Shown piece by piece: positions 22,971 to 33,706 of a DNA stretch of 64,000 nt (position 1 is its first letter; the number at the start of each line of letters is the position of its first letter). The DNA is taken from assembly GCF_965638725.1 (NCBI RefSeq), contig NC_134976.1:558001-622000 (forward strand). Direction: 5' to 3'. The stretch is from Aptenodytes patagonicus (taxonomy: Eukaryota; Chordata; Aves; Sphenisciformes; Spheniscidae). The notes beneath the pieces were generated by a model. The model searched no databases. It was given only the letters and a program-made list of their open reading frames with translations, and was not told the DNA's origin. The position numbers and the translations under genes were made by a program.

Positions 22971-25900
22971 ATGGTGCAGGCACGGGCGGCTGTGGCCCCC
23001 ACCCGCCTCCTTATTCTCCTCCTCCTGTTGGCCCTGCGAGCCCGGGACGCCCCGGCTGCTCCGTGGCGAGCGTGGGGATCAGGTAGGTGGGCGGGTGGGG
23101 GCCGGCGCCAAGACCTTGGGGTAGCAGCGGGGCTGGGGTCATGCTGAGGCAGGGCCGGGAGAGCAGCAGGGCTGGGCTGAGCCGGGTGAGCTGTGACCAG
23201 CTCCGTGGGCAAGCAGGAGGCAGACACCCCACGGGGAGGCACAGGCGGCCACGGGCACTGCGGGAGCATTTTCCAGGTGAACGATGGGGCCGGGAGCAGT
23301 GCCGCAGGGTGAGAAACTCTCCCTAGAGCCAGCCCCTAGAGCTGCCCTGCCCCGGGGCAGCCTTCCCCCAGCCTGCAGGTCGGGGCCAGAGCTGCACGGC
23401 AGGGCCAGGCAATAGCCCACGGGAGCGCTTCCCCCCGCTGGGCTGCTCATGGCCATGCCTCGGGCTGTGGCTCTGCCGTTCCCCGGCTTGGTCCCAGCTT
23501 TCAGCCTCGGGGACATCCATCCTCGGGAGATGTCCGCTCAGGAAGACAGGAGCATTCCTGCTCTAGCCCTGCAGTGCTCTCCTTGGGCAAACCCAGGTCC
23601 ACGACACACAGCCCCAGCCCGCAGCCCAGGGGAACAGGCGGGGCAGCGCTGGTGCAGCCTCTCACTGGCCAGCGGGCTCTTCTCCACGAGATGTACAAGC
23701 GATCTTTTTTTTTCCTCCAGTGCTTTCATGTGGGCTGCTTTTGTGCACAGTAGAGATCTCCCAGTAAGAAATCCCCCAAGGACCGTATGTTTGTCCATCC
23801 GCTCCCTGAGGGGTGTTGCACATGGCCTGGAAAACGGTATTTTGAGAGCTTCCAGGTGCCAGCCAACAGGTCACCCAAGGCCCCTCTGCAGCTTTGGAAA
23901 TCTCCACCCGCGTCTGGGTCCCACGTCATGACGTGACCCCCTCCAGTCACTGCAGGTCACTGACAAAGAAGTAGATCACAACATCTAATGGAAACGTGCT
24001 TGATTACAGCTGTGCCTGTAGGCGATGGCTACCTGACCTCTCAGCCGGATCTTGTCCAGGAGCCTCAGGGCGTTCCCACAGGTACGTCACTTGAATGAAT
24101 GAGCTTTTAGGTTTTAATATTCTGTTCATATGAAATTTCACGTAATATTTTCTTGGCCAATGCTCAGGCATGCAGAAGAGCAGAGAGGGAATGGGTCGGG
24201 CTCAGTGATGTGCCCTGGGACACTTTGCCTTGCGAAGCTGTCTTTGCCAGACGCTCCGAGCCTGCGCTGATTCCAGTGCCTGCTGCAAAGCCAGCAGGCT
24301 TGTTGGGCTTGAGTTTAGAGACGGTGTGAGCCCCAGGGAGCCCTTTCTCCCGACAGCTCCATGCGTGGTTTGTTTTGGATCAGCATGGTCCAGGCACCCA
24401 GTAACTGTCTGCACGATGCTCCTGAGGGGAAGGGAGAGACGAGTGCCACGGAGCAATCCTGCGTTTGAAATGCATTCACTGCCGTTCAGATCTGAAGAAG
24501 TATGTTGAAATATTTCACGGGAGCTGCTCTGTTCTGCTTGTTTACAGACGTGGCTGGAGGCGATGGGTATCCAGCTTCCCAGATGGGTTCCAGGGCTGAC
24601 GCACAGGGAGATCGCATGGGTACGTCATGGCTTTTTCCTTCCTTTGACAGCTGCCAGCTCAAAGCCCAAATGGGAGTGAGGCACCTCTTGTGGGTGTGAG
24701 AATATAGACCTGTGTTGTGTGTGCCGTGTCGTTACGTGATCCCCTCATATGTTCTGCTATTCAGTTATGGCGGTGTATATCACAATGTATGATGGAAACT
24801 TCTCATGGGTGTTTGGTTGCAGATGTGGCTCCAGCTCCAGCTCCTCGGATGGATCCTGCACTGGAGCTCAACTGGCATCCCAGGGGTGAGCAGTCAGTCT
24901 TGACTGACTTCACAGGCTAAGCACTCGTTTTCAGTATTTTATGAGTGAGAAATTTAACTTAACACTTTCTGTGAAGGTCCTCAAAGAGCAAAGTATGAAG
25001 CCAAAATAGGGAAATCTTCCCAGCGGTCATCAGAAGTCCTAAAGGAAATCCTGAAAGACTTGGAGAAAGCAGCCCATGGTGGGTATATATCCCTCTTAAC
25101 CAGAAGACTTGGGAAGCTGAGATTTTAGACGCATGTATGGACAAGCCGTAGGCAACACAAGCAGAAAGGGATCGATCAGAGCCTCGCTGCACTGACACTT
25201 GATTTCACGCCTTGCAGGTGCTGGTGAGCCACAGAGATAGTCCATAGTTTCTGCTGCCATTTGTGGTTCAAGCTGAGCCCCAGGGACAGCTGCTGCCCCA
25301 GTTATACCATTACTGGCCAGAGCTGTTCTGGGCAGACATCAGTATCCAGCTGGCAGGGACTGGTGGTGCTCGTGCCTTGCTGACAGTCGCCAGAGGGGAG
25401 AGTGCCCTTGGGCGGCAGAGAGGATGCGCAGGCAGCTTGGGGTCGCTGAGACTGGCAGACTTTGCCAGGGCTGCAGGCGTGCCCTGGCCAGGATCGGAGC
25501 AGCCCCAGCTTCACAGCCTGGTCCAGCCCTGTTGTTCTCCTTGATGTTTGAGGACTCTCGGTGACCACCTCGGGGTCAGGGACAGGTGAAAGCTGGACAC
25601 CCAGCTTGAGGCCGGACACCTAACTTGAAGGCAGCTAAAATGAAGGGCTGTGAATTCAGTCTCGGGTGGTTTAGCTTTCTGTTTCTAGTTGTGTTTTAGA
25701 TAAGCTGGCTGTGGTTTTCCTCTTGTTTTGGGGGACTGTGGGCTCTTCGCTGCCTTTGTGAAAGTGCCCAGAATATGGTTGCAAGAGCTTGGTGTTCAGT
25801 CCACTGTGTGTGTGTGTGTGTGTGTGTGTCTGTTACCCTTACTGTGTGATGGAGTTGGCATGATGGGACGTGCTTCTCCAAAGGGCTCTTTCCCCAGCTG

Positions 25901-27799
25901 AATTGGCTGCAGCCTCTTCCTGTCCTTTCTGAAGGAAGTAATTTACCATCATCTTGCCGTTTGCCAAAAATGCACTAAGTGCCAACAAGATGATCACATG
26001 CAATTTCCTGGTTTCCCAGCAGGTCAGGTTTTGCTGTCTACTGGTAAACTGGAAAGTGCCTAGCTCTTTGATTTTTCTCCATGAATCACACATTGTTTGA
26101 ACTAGTGATGAGGTGCACCCCCAAATGCCCGGGCTTTCTTTCTAAGTGTTATTAATGTATTTTGCCTCCTGAAGATACCGTGTTCCTGGCGAGGAACAGT
26201 TACTTCTGATTAAACTGACCCTCTTTCTTTCTAAAGAGACGGACCGTGAGACTGTGCAGAAGGAGGCCTTTCAGGAAGGAAGCAGTCACGCAGTGCCGGT
26301 CTCTGATGAAAAAACAGGGGCAATTCAATCAACAGGCATGCCAGGTAATTGCTGTCCCTCAGTCATCCAGTGCCATCAATAAAAATCACTGGGTGTCGGC
26401 AGGCTCTTCCCCTGCTGCCCGCTACTGTACATCGTGTCAGCAGCCAAACTATTAGTACAGAGCAAGTGTTCTAAAAGAAGCCAGGAACGGCTCTCTGAGG
26501 ATGACTGTCGTCTCTGGGGTGTGGAGGTTATGGCCAGCAGTGTGCCAGAGAGATGGTCGCAACCCTCTGTGGATGTGGTGAAGTGCTCACCTCCCACTAC
26601 ACCCAGTTCCCAGGAATTTCAGAACTCTGCCATTTGGGGACTGAGGCCATCTGAACCACGTTCAGTAGACGTTGGGAAATGTGACTCTTGATCGAATGTA
26701 CCTCCCTCAGTACCTGCGTCCCAGAGCTTGCTGTGAGTCCCTAGAGGCCCTAGGCACAACAGAGGGGGAGCCCTCCTGTGAACTGAGGTCCAAAGGGATG
26801 CACTGACGGGTCAGGCACGGGCTTAGAGGGAACCTGCACCGTCCTTCTGCATCCTCTGTGCCTGAGCCATGCTGAGGCTTTACCTTTCTCTGCTTCTTGG
26901 CAGTGCCGTCCAACCCCGGGGAAGCCCACCACGCCGGGATATATGAACTTTTTCACAAGAATCCAGGTACTGAGCAGCCTTGCAGGGGGCCATAAGTGGG
27001 AGACAAGTCCTGAAAACCAGAGGCATGCAAGTGGTGCCCATGCTGGAGAACAGGCAAAGGGGGAGAGCGAGGTTCCGGCGTCTCCTGAGAGGGCCTGACT
27101 CCGTCGCTTCAGGGGGTGGGTGCTGGGCTGAGGACGGAGAGCTGGGGGTGGCACTCCCTGACGCAGGGATGGTTTTTGTCCGTGTTGCTCAAAGGAGCGA
27201 TTGGTCAAAGAAAGAGCTGCGCTCCCCCACGTGCTCTCCATCTGGCCTCAGGAGTTCTGTTCAGTGGGACAACTTGTCCCAAAGGGTCAGAGAGAGCCTC
27301 CGTGCAGCAGCACTAGCAAGCAAGCACTAGCAAAAGAAATTGTGTGCAAACGTGAAGGGTGGCCAAGAAGGGGGAGCGAACCCATGACACTGGGAAAACT
27401 GGGTTGTGGACATCCCAGAGTGTAAGCAAAGCTGAGAGGAGAAAGAGAGGCTCCAGAGTGCCTTGATTTGCGACGGCTTTGGGAGTTTCCTTTGTTTCTA
27501 CTGAAACCACGGATATGTTGCAGCCCCGGGATGGTCACTGGTTCAGAGATGCAAACAAAGTGAGAAAGAACATTTCCGGGCAATGTCAGGCCTCCTGTGA
27601 GATTACCAGTAGTGCACAGGACACACTAACGTGCAGAATTGTTCCTCCAGGAGTGGATGGCAAGAGAAACTCAAATGCTGTGGATCCTAAAGATTTCCAG
27701 AAGTACTGCATAGAAGGCGCCGTGGCGGTCTTGGGCTCCATGCTGCTTGGGATGGTATTGTGCTGTGGGATCTGTCTGTGGAGGAAGAGAAAACAGTGA
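22971..27799 (+). CDS. Putative 8-exon type I membrane protein (246 aa), family unrecognised
   Basis: Exons: 22971-23082, 24010-24081, 24548-24619, 24823-24885, 24977-25078, 26237-26344, 26904-26966, 27651-27799. Every junction has AG/GT splice signals and every intron is phase 1. The joined length is 741 nt with no internal stop and TGA at 27797. Residues 1-30 form a signal peptide with the hydrophobic core RLLILLLLLALRA. The ectodomain (31-218) has almost no Cys and is hydrophilic. Residues 38-61 and 62-85 are related 24-residue exon repeats (VPVGDGYLTSQ, VAGGDGYPASQ), and the 21-residue exon 4 starts alike (DVAPAPAP). Exon 5 (107-140) looks helical (SSEVLKEILKDLEKAA). A transmembrane helix spans about 219-241 (AVAVLGSMLLGMVLCCGIC), followed by the short basic tail RKRKQ. 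I infer a single-pass surface protein of unknown function. The start is the ATG giving the signal peptide, 3' of a GC-rich leader. I do not recognise the family; cell-surface or gamete membrane proteins are possibilities only. Confidence 0.6.
25805..25829 (+). repeat. (TG)n microsatellite
   Basis: About 12 uninterrupted TG units, in intron 5 of the putative membrane-protein gene. Confidence 0.95.
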
Positions 27800-28399
27800 G
27801 TTGTTGGGAGGTTTTTTTGCCAAACTTGTGTATGAGATGGCGGCCGTTAGCCATGAAGCATTTAGAGGTAGGGTATTCTGGAGTGCCAAGTTAGTTATTG
27901 GCCAGACTCGACTGGGATTTCTGCTGTACGATGTTTTAACTGGCCTCTCAATTCATGGGCATTCTTTTCTGAAACCCCTTCGTACTGTGGCAAGCGTTAG
28001 TTAAAAGTGACCCTGCCTCGACATGAGCAGACCCAGCAACCTATGTCTATAGGCAGAGCAAGGTCAGAAAGTAAAAACAAGGGATGACGTTGCCATAGAA
28101 AGTGAGAACAGGGAGTGACATCTCCCTACCAGTGAACTTACCAGGAGAAATCACCCTGTTAGGTCATGCTGTAAATCCCAGATGTTCACCTCGGCCAAGG
28201 TGTCCCAGCAACTCAGACCGTGGTGATGAACCTTCCCAGCTATCAGCTTTGCTTTGGAGAAAGAGAGTCAGTCGGTCCCATCTGCACCCCAACACTGCCA
28301 GCGTGCGTGTTCTCAGCACAGGCAGCGGTATCTCTTTGGATACATATTCTGAAGAGAGGATGGAGAGCGCCTCACCGAACAGAGAGCCGAGGCTGTCAC
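27800..28399. other. No gene recognised (3' flank of membrane-protein gene)
   Basis: Presumed 3' untranslated or intergenic DNA after the TGA at 27797-27799. No AATAAA was seen in the first few hundred bases. Confidence 0.35.
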
Positions 28400-28598
28400 C
28401 TTGTCTGGTCAGGGATGGGCAGGGGAGCCGAGTGCTGGTCTCTGCCAGGCATGCTGAGAAAGGGGAACGGGAGGCTCTCTTGGCCCTGCAGTGCAGTGCC
28501 CAGCTTTGGTCCCCTCGGTCTGCCAGGGTCAGGTCTCCTTCCCGGCCCATGCAGAGCAGGCAGGTCAGGATGGTCAGGGCTGAGAGGAGACGGGCCAT
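28400..28598 (-). CDS. Possible first exon of a secreted protein
   Basis: On the minus strand an ATG at 28598 starts MARLLSALTILTCLLCMG, a good signal-peptide shape, followed by a hydrophilic segment with three Cys (ALHC, SAC, LPC). The frame runs 199 nt to an ACAAG|GTGACA donor in phase 1. No downstream exon was identified to the left, and the frame is also open upstream to 29180 in GC-rich DNA, so chance is a real alternative. It lies opposite and beyond the 22.97-27.80 kb gene, in tail-to-tail orientation. Confidence 0.25.
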
Positions 28599-29389
28599 GG
28601 GCAGGCGAGCAGAGCCCCAGCCGAGGGGTGCGGGGTGCCCCGTTTTCTGCACAAAGCTCTCTGGGTCCGCAGCTCCCATGTGAAGCCACGTGCCCGAACC
28701 CCACAGGGCACCCAGCGCTGCCCCACACCCTTGCACCCGCCCAGCACCACAGCCATGGCGGGGCCTCAGCAGCCTTCTCTCTTCACAGGCGCCTCTCCGC
28801 AGCTTCGGGAGCCAGGCCCGACACCAGCAGCTGCCCCTAGCACCCGCACAGCTGTCCCGCGCGCCCCAGCACCTCTGAGAGCCGGACCCGATGCCAGCAG
28901 CCACCGCCTGTGCCTGGAAAACCAGCCCGCCTGCCACGGAGCACCAGGGAACTGGTCCCCGGAGCCTGGACAAGTCGCCCGGCCCGTTCGCCCCCACCCC
29001 GGCCCCATGGCTGTCCAACTCAGCCAGCTGGCTGTTGCGGGTCCGGCCCAGTGACCTCCAGCCCCCGGAGGAACTGAAACCATCTCCCTGTGCCCCAAGC
29101 CCATTGCCGTGATCTTCCTGCAAGGGCTTGAGGTGGCCCCACCAGGGTATGTGTTGGGGGTGCGATGACAGACTCCCCACGGACAGCCTCAGGGGTCCAC
29201 CGTTTATTGCTTTGCATTTGTTGATATTTGCCTAGCAATAAATACAGAGCAATAGCACAATTGTCCAGGTCGTAACAGCAGCAAACCCAGGAATTCACCA
29301 ATTCTGGGCTGAACTTCCTATCGAGGCACAGAGGGACGTGAAGGCCTGCGGCGTCAGCAGGCAGGGAGCTGGGCATGGGACCCACTGAT
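28599..29389. other. GC-rich, no gene recognised
   Basis: Overlapping frames on both strands, none with a recognisable domain. Confidence 0.35.
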
Positions 29390-30332
29390 CATGAAAATGA
29401 GGGTTTGGACCATAAAAAGGAGGCTTTCAATGCTAGAATCAAAGCCTTGGACCCTAAAAATGAAGCTTTGAGCCCTAAAAGAGGGGTTGGACCCTAAAAA
29501 TGAGGGCTTGGAAACTCAGGATGTGGCTTGGACCCTCAAAATGACTGGCTTTGGAGCCTGAAAATGAGGCTTTGGCAACTCAAAATGCGGCTTTGGACTC
29601 TAAAAAGGAGACATTACAAACTGAAGTGGAGCCTTTGGACCATAAAAATGAGGCTTTGGATCCTAAAATGAGATTTTCTGCCATAAAAGTGAGGGTTTAG
29701 GCCCTAAAAATGAAAGTGTGTGTCCTAAAAATAGGCTACTGTTAATAAAAGACAGGTTTGGACCCTATAAATAAGGCTTTAGACTCCAAAAATGAGGCTT
29801 TGGACCTTCAAAATCAGACGTGAGGCCTTAAAAATGATGCTCTGGGCCCTTCAAATGAGTCCTTGAACCTTAAAAGCAGGGCTTGGAGATTGTAAATGAG
29901 AGTTTGGTCCCCAAAAATGAGGCTTTCAACCCTAGAATCAAAGCTTTGTACTCTAAAAATGAGGCTGTGAGCCCTAAAAGAGGGGTTCGGACCATAAAAA
30001 ATAAGGGTTTGGACACTCAAGATGTGGCTTGGATCCTCCAAACGACTGGCTGGACCCTAAAAATGCCACTTTGGAGCCTGAAGATGAGGCTTTGGCAACT
30101 GAAAATGCGGCTTTGGACTCTCAAAAGAAGACTTTGCAAACTGAAACGGAGCCTTTGGACCATAAAAATGAGGTTTTGGAACCTAGAAAGATATTTTGGA
30201 CCCTAAAATGAGCTTTGATCCCTAAAAGTGAGGCTTTGGGCTATAAAAATGTGGGTTTGGGCCCTAAAAACGAGGCTTTGGGCCCTGAAGAAGAGAATTT
30301 GGGCTCTGTAATCACTTTTGGACCTTAAAACT
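29390..30332 (+). repeat. 21-bp minisatellite (TTTGGACCCTAAAAATGAGGC), about 45 units
   Basis: Degenerate head-to-tail units of 20-22 bp. A second level of repetition is visible: 29424-29690 recurs at 29923-30210 with an offset of about 500-520 bp. Because 21 is a multiple of three, frames stay open. One plus frame (30029-30211) reads LDPKNAT, LEPEDEA, LATENAA and so on, with Leu every seventh residue; another reads WTLKMRL; a minus frame (30041-29814) reads SLIFRVQ. Confidence 0.92.
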
Positions 30333-30966
30333 GTCCCTCCTCATTCAGTTCGGTATAGAGTTACTCATCGGAATGATTCGAGTCATGTGCCACAGGGAGA
30401 GCTCCGTCTCCCTCTTCTCCTGCTGCTGTATTTACTAGATCTCCACTGACGTGGAGATATTGGCAGTTGCCTCGTGTTCATCCCCACATTGCCTTACAGA
30501 ATTCAGGGTATCTGCTCAATTTCATGTTCAAATGCAGGGCCATAGAGCCACATGAGGAGCCAGGGCTGTTACGGACAGCACAGGACCTACAGGAAAGCAA
30601 TTCCCATTCAGGGTGAGTGCGTGACAGACATCCCAGACGGCATCGCAGAGAGTGCGGTTTGGTGCCTGTGTGCCATACACCAATGCCATCAGTCAGAGGC
30701 ATCAGCCATCAGATGCCATCGGAGAGGCAAGGTCTGTCCCTTCTCTACCCAATAGCTGCAGGCATTGGGTGAACACACAGCACGTCACACTGGGGTCTTT
30801 ACTCTCTCCTTTGGTGATGCAGTCAAGGAACACACCAATCATTTTCACAGTGTGCCTGCATACATCTTGTCTTCAAGGACGACATCCTACAAGCACAGCA
30901 ACGGTCCATATCAAAATTCAATTGACACTCGAAAGGGAATTCAAAGGCACCAAGATGAGCTTTAGG
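30333..30966. other. No gene recognised
   Basis: Unique sequence between the minisatellite and the retroviral scrap at 30967. Includes a clustered TGCCATCAGTCAGAGGCATC motif near 30680-30720 but no gene. Confidence 0.4.
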
Positions 30967-31066
30967 TACCTCAGGAACAGCTAAAGAAGAAGCGGAGCTA
31001 CTGTGGGACCACTGCTGAATTTAGAAAGAGTAGGTGTAGGTAGATCTGAGATAGTCTATGTCCTCT
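30967..31066 (+). mobile_element. Endogenous retrovirus gag-end fragment
   Basis: About 97 of 100 bases match the reverse complement of 36135-36229, the end of the gag-like frame of the retrovirus at 36-38 kb. It includes the gag C-terminal codons ending GTAKEEAE..., the TGA and the following AGAAAGAGTAGGTGTAGGT. It is isolated from any LTR here and runs straight into CR1-like sequence at 31067. Confidence 0.75.
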
Positions 31067-31258
31067 TTGCCTCAGTTACCAGCAGAGAGGTCTCCCAGGC
31101 CTCTGTGCTTTGAGGCAGGACTCAGGATGGGAAAAACCAGCGGTGGATGGGGATCAAGCCAGGGGCTACTTGAGCAAACTACACCCTTACCGGTCCATGG
31201 GACCGGAGGGGCTGTATCCACGTGTGCTGAGAGAGGTTTTCACCAGGAGGTGCTGGTC
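31067..31258 (+). mobile_element. CR1 LINE fragment (degraded)
   Basis: Starts TTTGCCTCAGTTACCAGCAG, like the CR1 linker before RT, and later reads LHPYRSMGPEGLYPRVLREV, the counterpart of the CR1 block with [15 protein letters not shown]. Short and frame-broken. Confidence 0.65.
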
Positions 31259-31934
31259 TGTTATGATCCCAGTAAGAAAGGCACTCCGACTCTGTGAGGT
31301 ATCATTTAAAATGCTGTTCATTAGTGCTAAGCCTGTAAGGAGAGAATCGTATAGCTAATCTTATGTCCCTCGAGATGGGGGGAGCCCCAGGTGGTGGAGC
31401 ACTGAATGGGCTTCCGACCCACACACGGCATGCCGTGCAGACCCCATCCATGAAAGAGTCTCCTGGTTTGGTCATTCAAGCTACTACAGGACTTTCTACA
31501 AGGAAGACAACACCATTTATCCTTTCTACAGTCAAACAGAAACACGTCTCTCATGAGAACTTCTTGCTGCACTGTTAGGTACAGGCAAAGCCAGGCAGGT
31601 GGCCTAATGGCCAGCACAGAGTGGGCGCTGCCTTGCAGGCTCCTCTGTGACAATGAGCTGCTGAGGTTGTCCTGCGGCCAAGGGATCTGTGCAGCACAGC
31701 ACAGGCGTGAAGACCACACTGGGGGTGCAGCACAGAACAGCCCAGCACTAACTGCTCAGGTTTCCCTGGGAGAAGGCTGTCCTCCATCCTGCTGCAACAG
31801 CTGAGGTGCTGCGGCTCAAATGTGCACTGCCACGAAGAGCTGTAGGTCCATTTGCTTGTCACAGAACTGTGCTCTTTCTGCATTAAATGAGTAGAATACC
31901 AGAGCATAGCACAGCAGAGCACAGCGTAGCACAA
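31259..31934. other. No gene recognised
   Basis: Unique sequence. The stretch AGCATAGCACAGCAGAGCAC at 31902 onward is weakly repetitive. Confidence 0.4.
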
Positions 31935-32715
31935 ACCAGAACAGAACAGTTCAGTTGGAAGGGACCTACAATGATGATCTAGTCCAACTGCCTGACCACT
32001 TCAGGGCTGACCAGAAGTTAAAGCATGTTCTTAAGGGCATTGTCCAAATGCCTCTTAAACACTGACAGGCTTGGGGCATCAACCACCCCTCCAGGAAGCC
32101 TGTTCCAGGGCTTGAACACCCTCTCGGTAAAGAAATGTTTCCTAATATCTAGTCTGAAGGTCCTTTGGCACAGCTTTGACCCATTCCCAGGCGTCCTGCC
32201 CCTGGATCCCAGGGAGAAGAGATCAGCACCTCCCTCTCCACGTCCCCTCCTCAGGAAGCTGTAGAGAGCAGTGAGGTCGCCCTCAGCCTCCTTTTCTCCA
32301 AGCAAGACAAGCCCAAAGTCTTCAGCCGCTCCTCAGAGGACATGCCTTCCAGCCCTTTCACCGGCTTTGTTGCCCTCCTCTGGACGCATTCAAGGACCTT
32401 CACATGCTTCTTAAATTGTGGGGCGCAGAACTGCACACAGTACTCAAGGCGAGGCCGCACCAGCGCTGAATACAGCAGGATAATCCCCTCTCTTGACCAG
32501 CTGGTTTTGCTGTGTTCGATGCACCCCAGGATGCAGTTTGCCCTCTTGGCTGCCTGGGCACACCGCTGGCTCCTATTGAGCCTGCTGTCGACCAGCACGC
32601 CCAGACCCCTTTCTGCAGGACTGCTCTCCAGCCACTCCTCTCCCAGGTTAGACTTGTGCCCGGTGTTACTCCGTCCCAGGTGCAGAATCCGTCATTTCAA
32701 ATTGTTAAATTGTTA
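31935..32715 (-). mobile_element. CR1 LINE 3' end, subfamily without ATTCTATG tail
   Basis: Minus-strand CR1 covering the post-RT region and 3' end. It shows [68 protein letters not shown] and ALKNML. The plus-strand start is AGTTCAGTTGGAAGGGACC, not the ATTCTATG tail, so it belongs to a different and older CR1 lineage. One frameshift lies near 32260. The right end stops near 32715 next to a (ATTGTTAA)n micro-repeat. Confidence 0.92.
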
Positions 32716-33706
32716 AATTGTTAAATTTCATCCCATTAATTACATCCCAGCCCAGCCCGTCCCCAGATCTCTCCACCTCCCTCACCCCACAGCAGTGTCC
32801 ACTGCAGGGTGCTGCAAAGCTCTGGGCACCCAGCCCTCTGAAGGGCACAGCAGCTCCTGGGGGGCAGAGAGGGGGGTCAGCCTCCCCACCAGCCCCAGGG
32901 CTGATGCTGGCCCCAAGGGCACAAGGAAAGAGAGGCCACTCAATCTCTAGCTCTGCTGCATTCATATTATAGGTTATCCCCAACTCTGACTGCGTTTGTC
33001 TCCTTCTCTACCCCCATCAGCCCCACGCCCCAGGACAGCACAAGAGGCAGCTCCCGCATCTCTCCAGTCTCCCTTCCCTGTGCCTGCTGGGTTCCTACTG
33101 ACTCCCATGGCAGAGTCTTTTTTTGTGCATGCCTCAATTTAGTGTTTTGCTTTTGGGGGACATCACCTCTGAGGGTGATTCACCTTGTGTGTCTCAATTC
33201 ACTCCCACTCCAGGGCACGTGGTGAGTCCCCATCCTCTCCTGAGCCCTCCAAATTCATTTCCAGAATGAATTCATTTCCACTATATGCCATCCGTCCTGT
33301 CATATGTGAAGCAGCCTGTGGAATTAACCGGGAGCCCATGCACCATCTCCACTGCCATCGGACACAAAGAAGAGAGCTTTGAAAACCAGAACTTTCGGTC
33401 CAGTGGAACACAATCATACCACAAGCTTAACCCCAATCTTAGGGAGAACACAAGGAGAAAAGACTCTTTAAAAGACCAATTCCTTGGACATTGTCTTGGC
33501 AGCAGCTTTGGAGAAAGAGCTCAGCCTGCAAGCACGTCACCTGGGAGATACCCTTTTACTGAAGAGCTGCATGTGGACAGGTCACATCTGACACAGTGTT
33601 GTCCAAGGGTCAGACACGACAGGATCAAGCCTCAAGAGAAGCAGTATAAACCCAGAAAATTATCTAGAAGTAGGATGATCACAAGGGAGAACAGCAGACT
33701 CCCGGC
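32716..33706. other. No gene recognised
   Basis: Begins with the ATTGTTAA micro-repeat that abuts the CR1, followed by unique sequence up to the olfactory receptor stop codon. Confidence 0.4.

Noticed and set aside
25213..25240. Possible alternative last exon GAGEPQR-stop of the membrane-protein gene
   Set aside because: It has an acceptor but would remove the transmembrane exon and gives only seven residues; no support.
28164..29180. 338-codon minus frame
   Set aside because: GC-rich, overlapped by frames of similar length in other phases. Only the part from 28598 to 28400 has gene-like features, and that is reported at low confidence.
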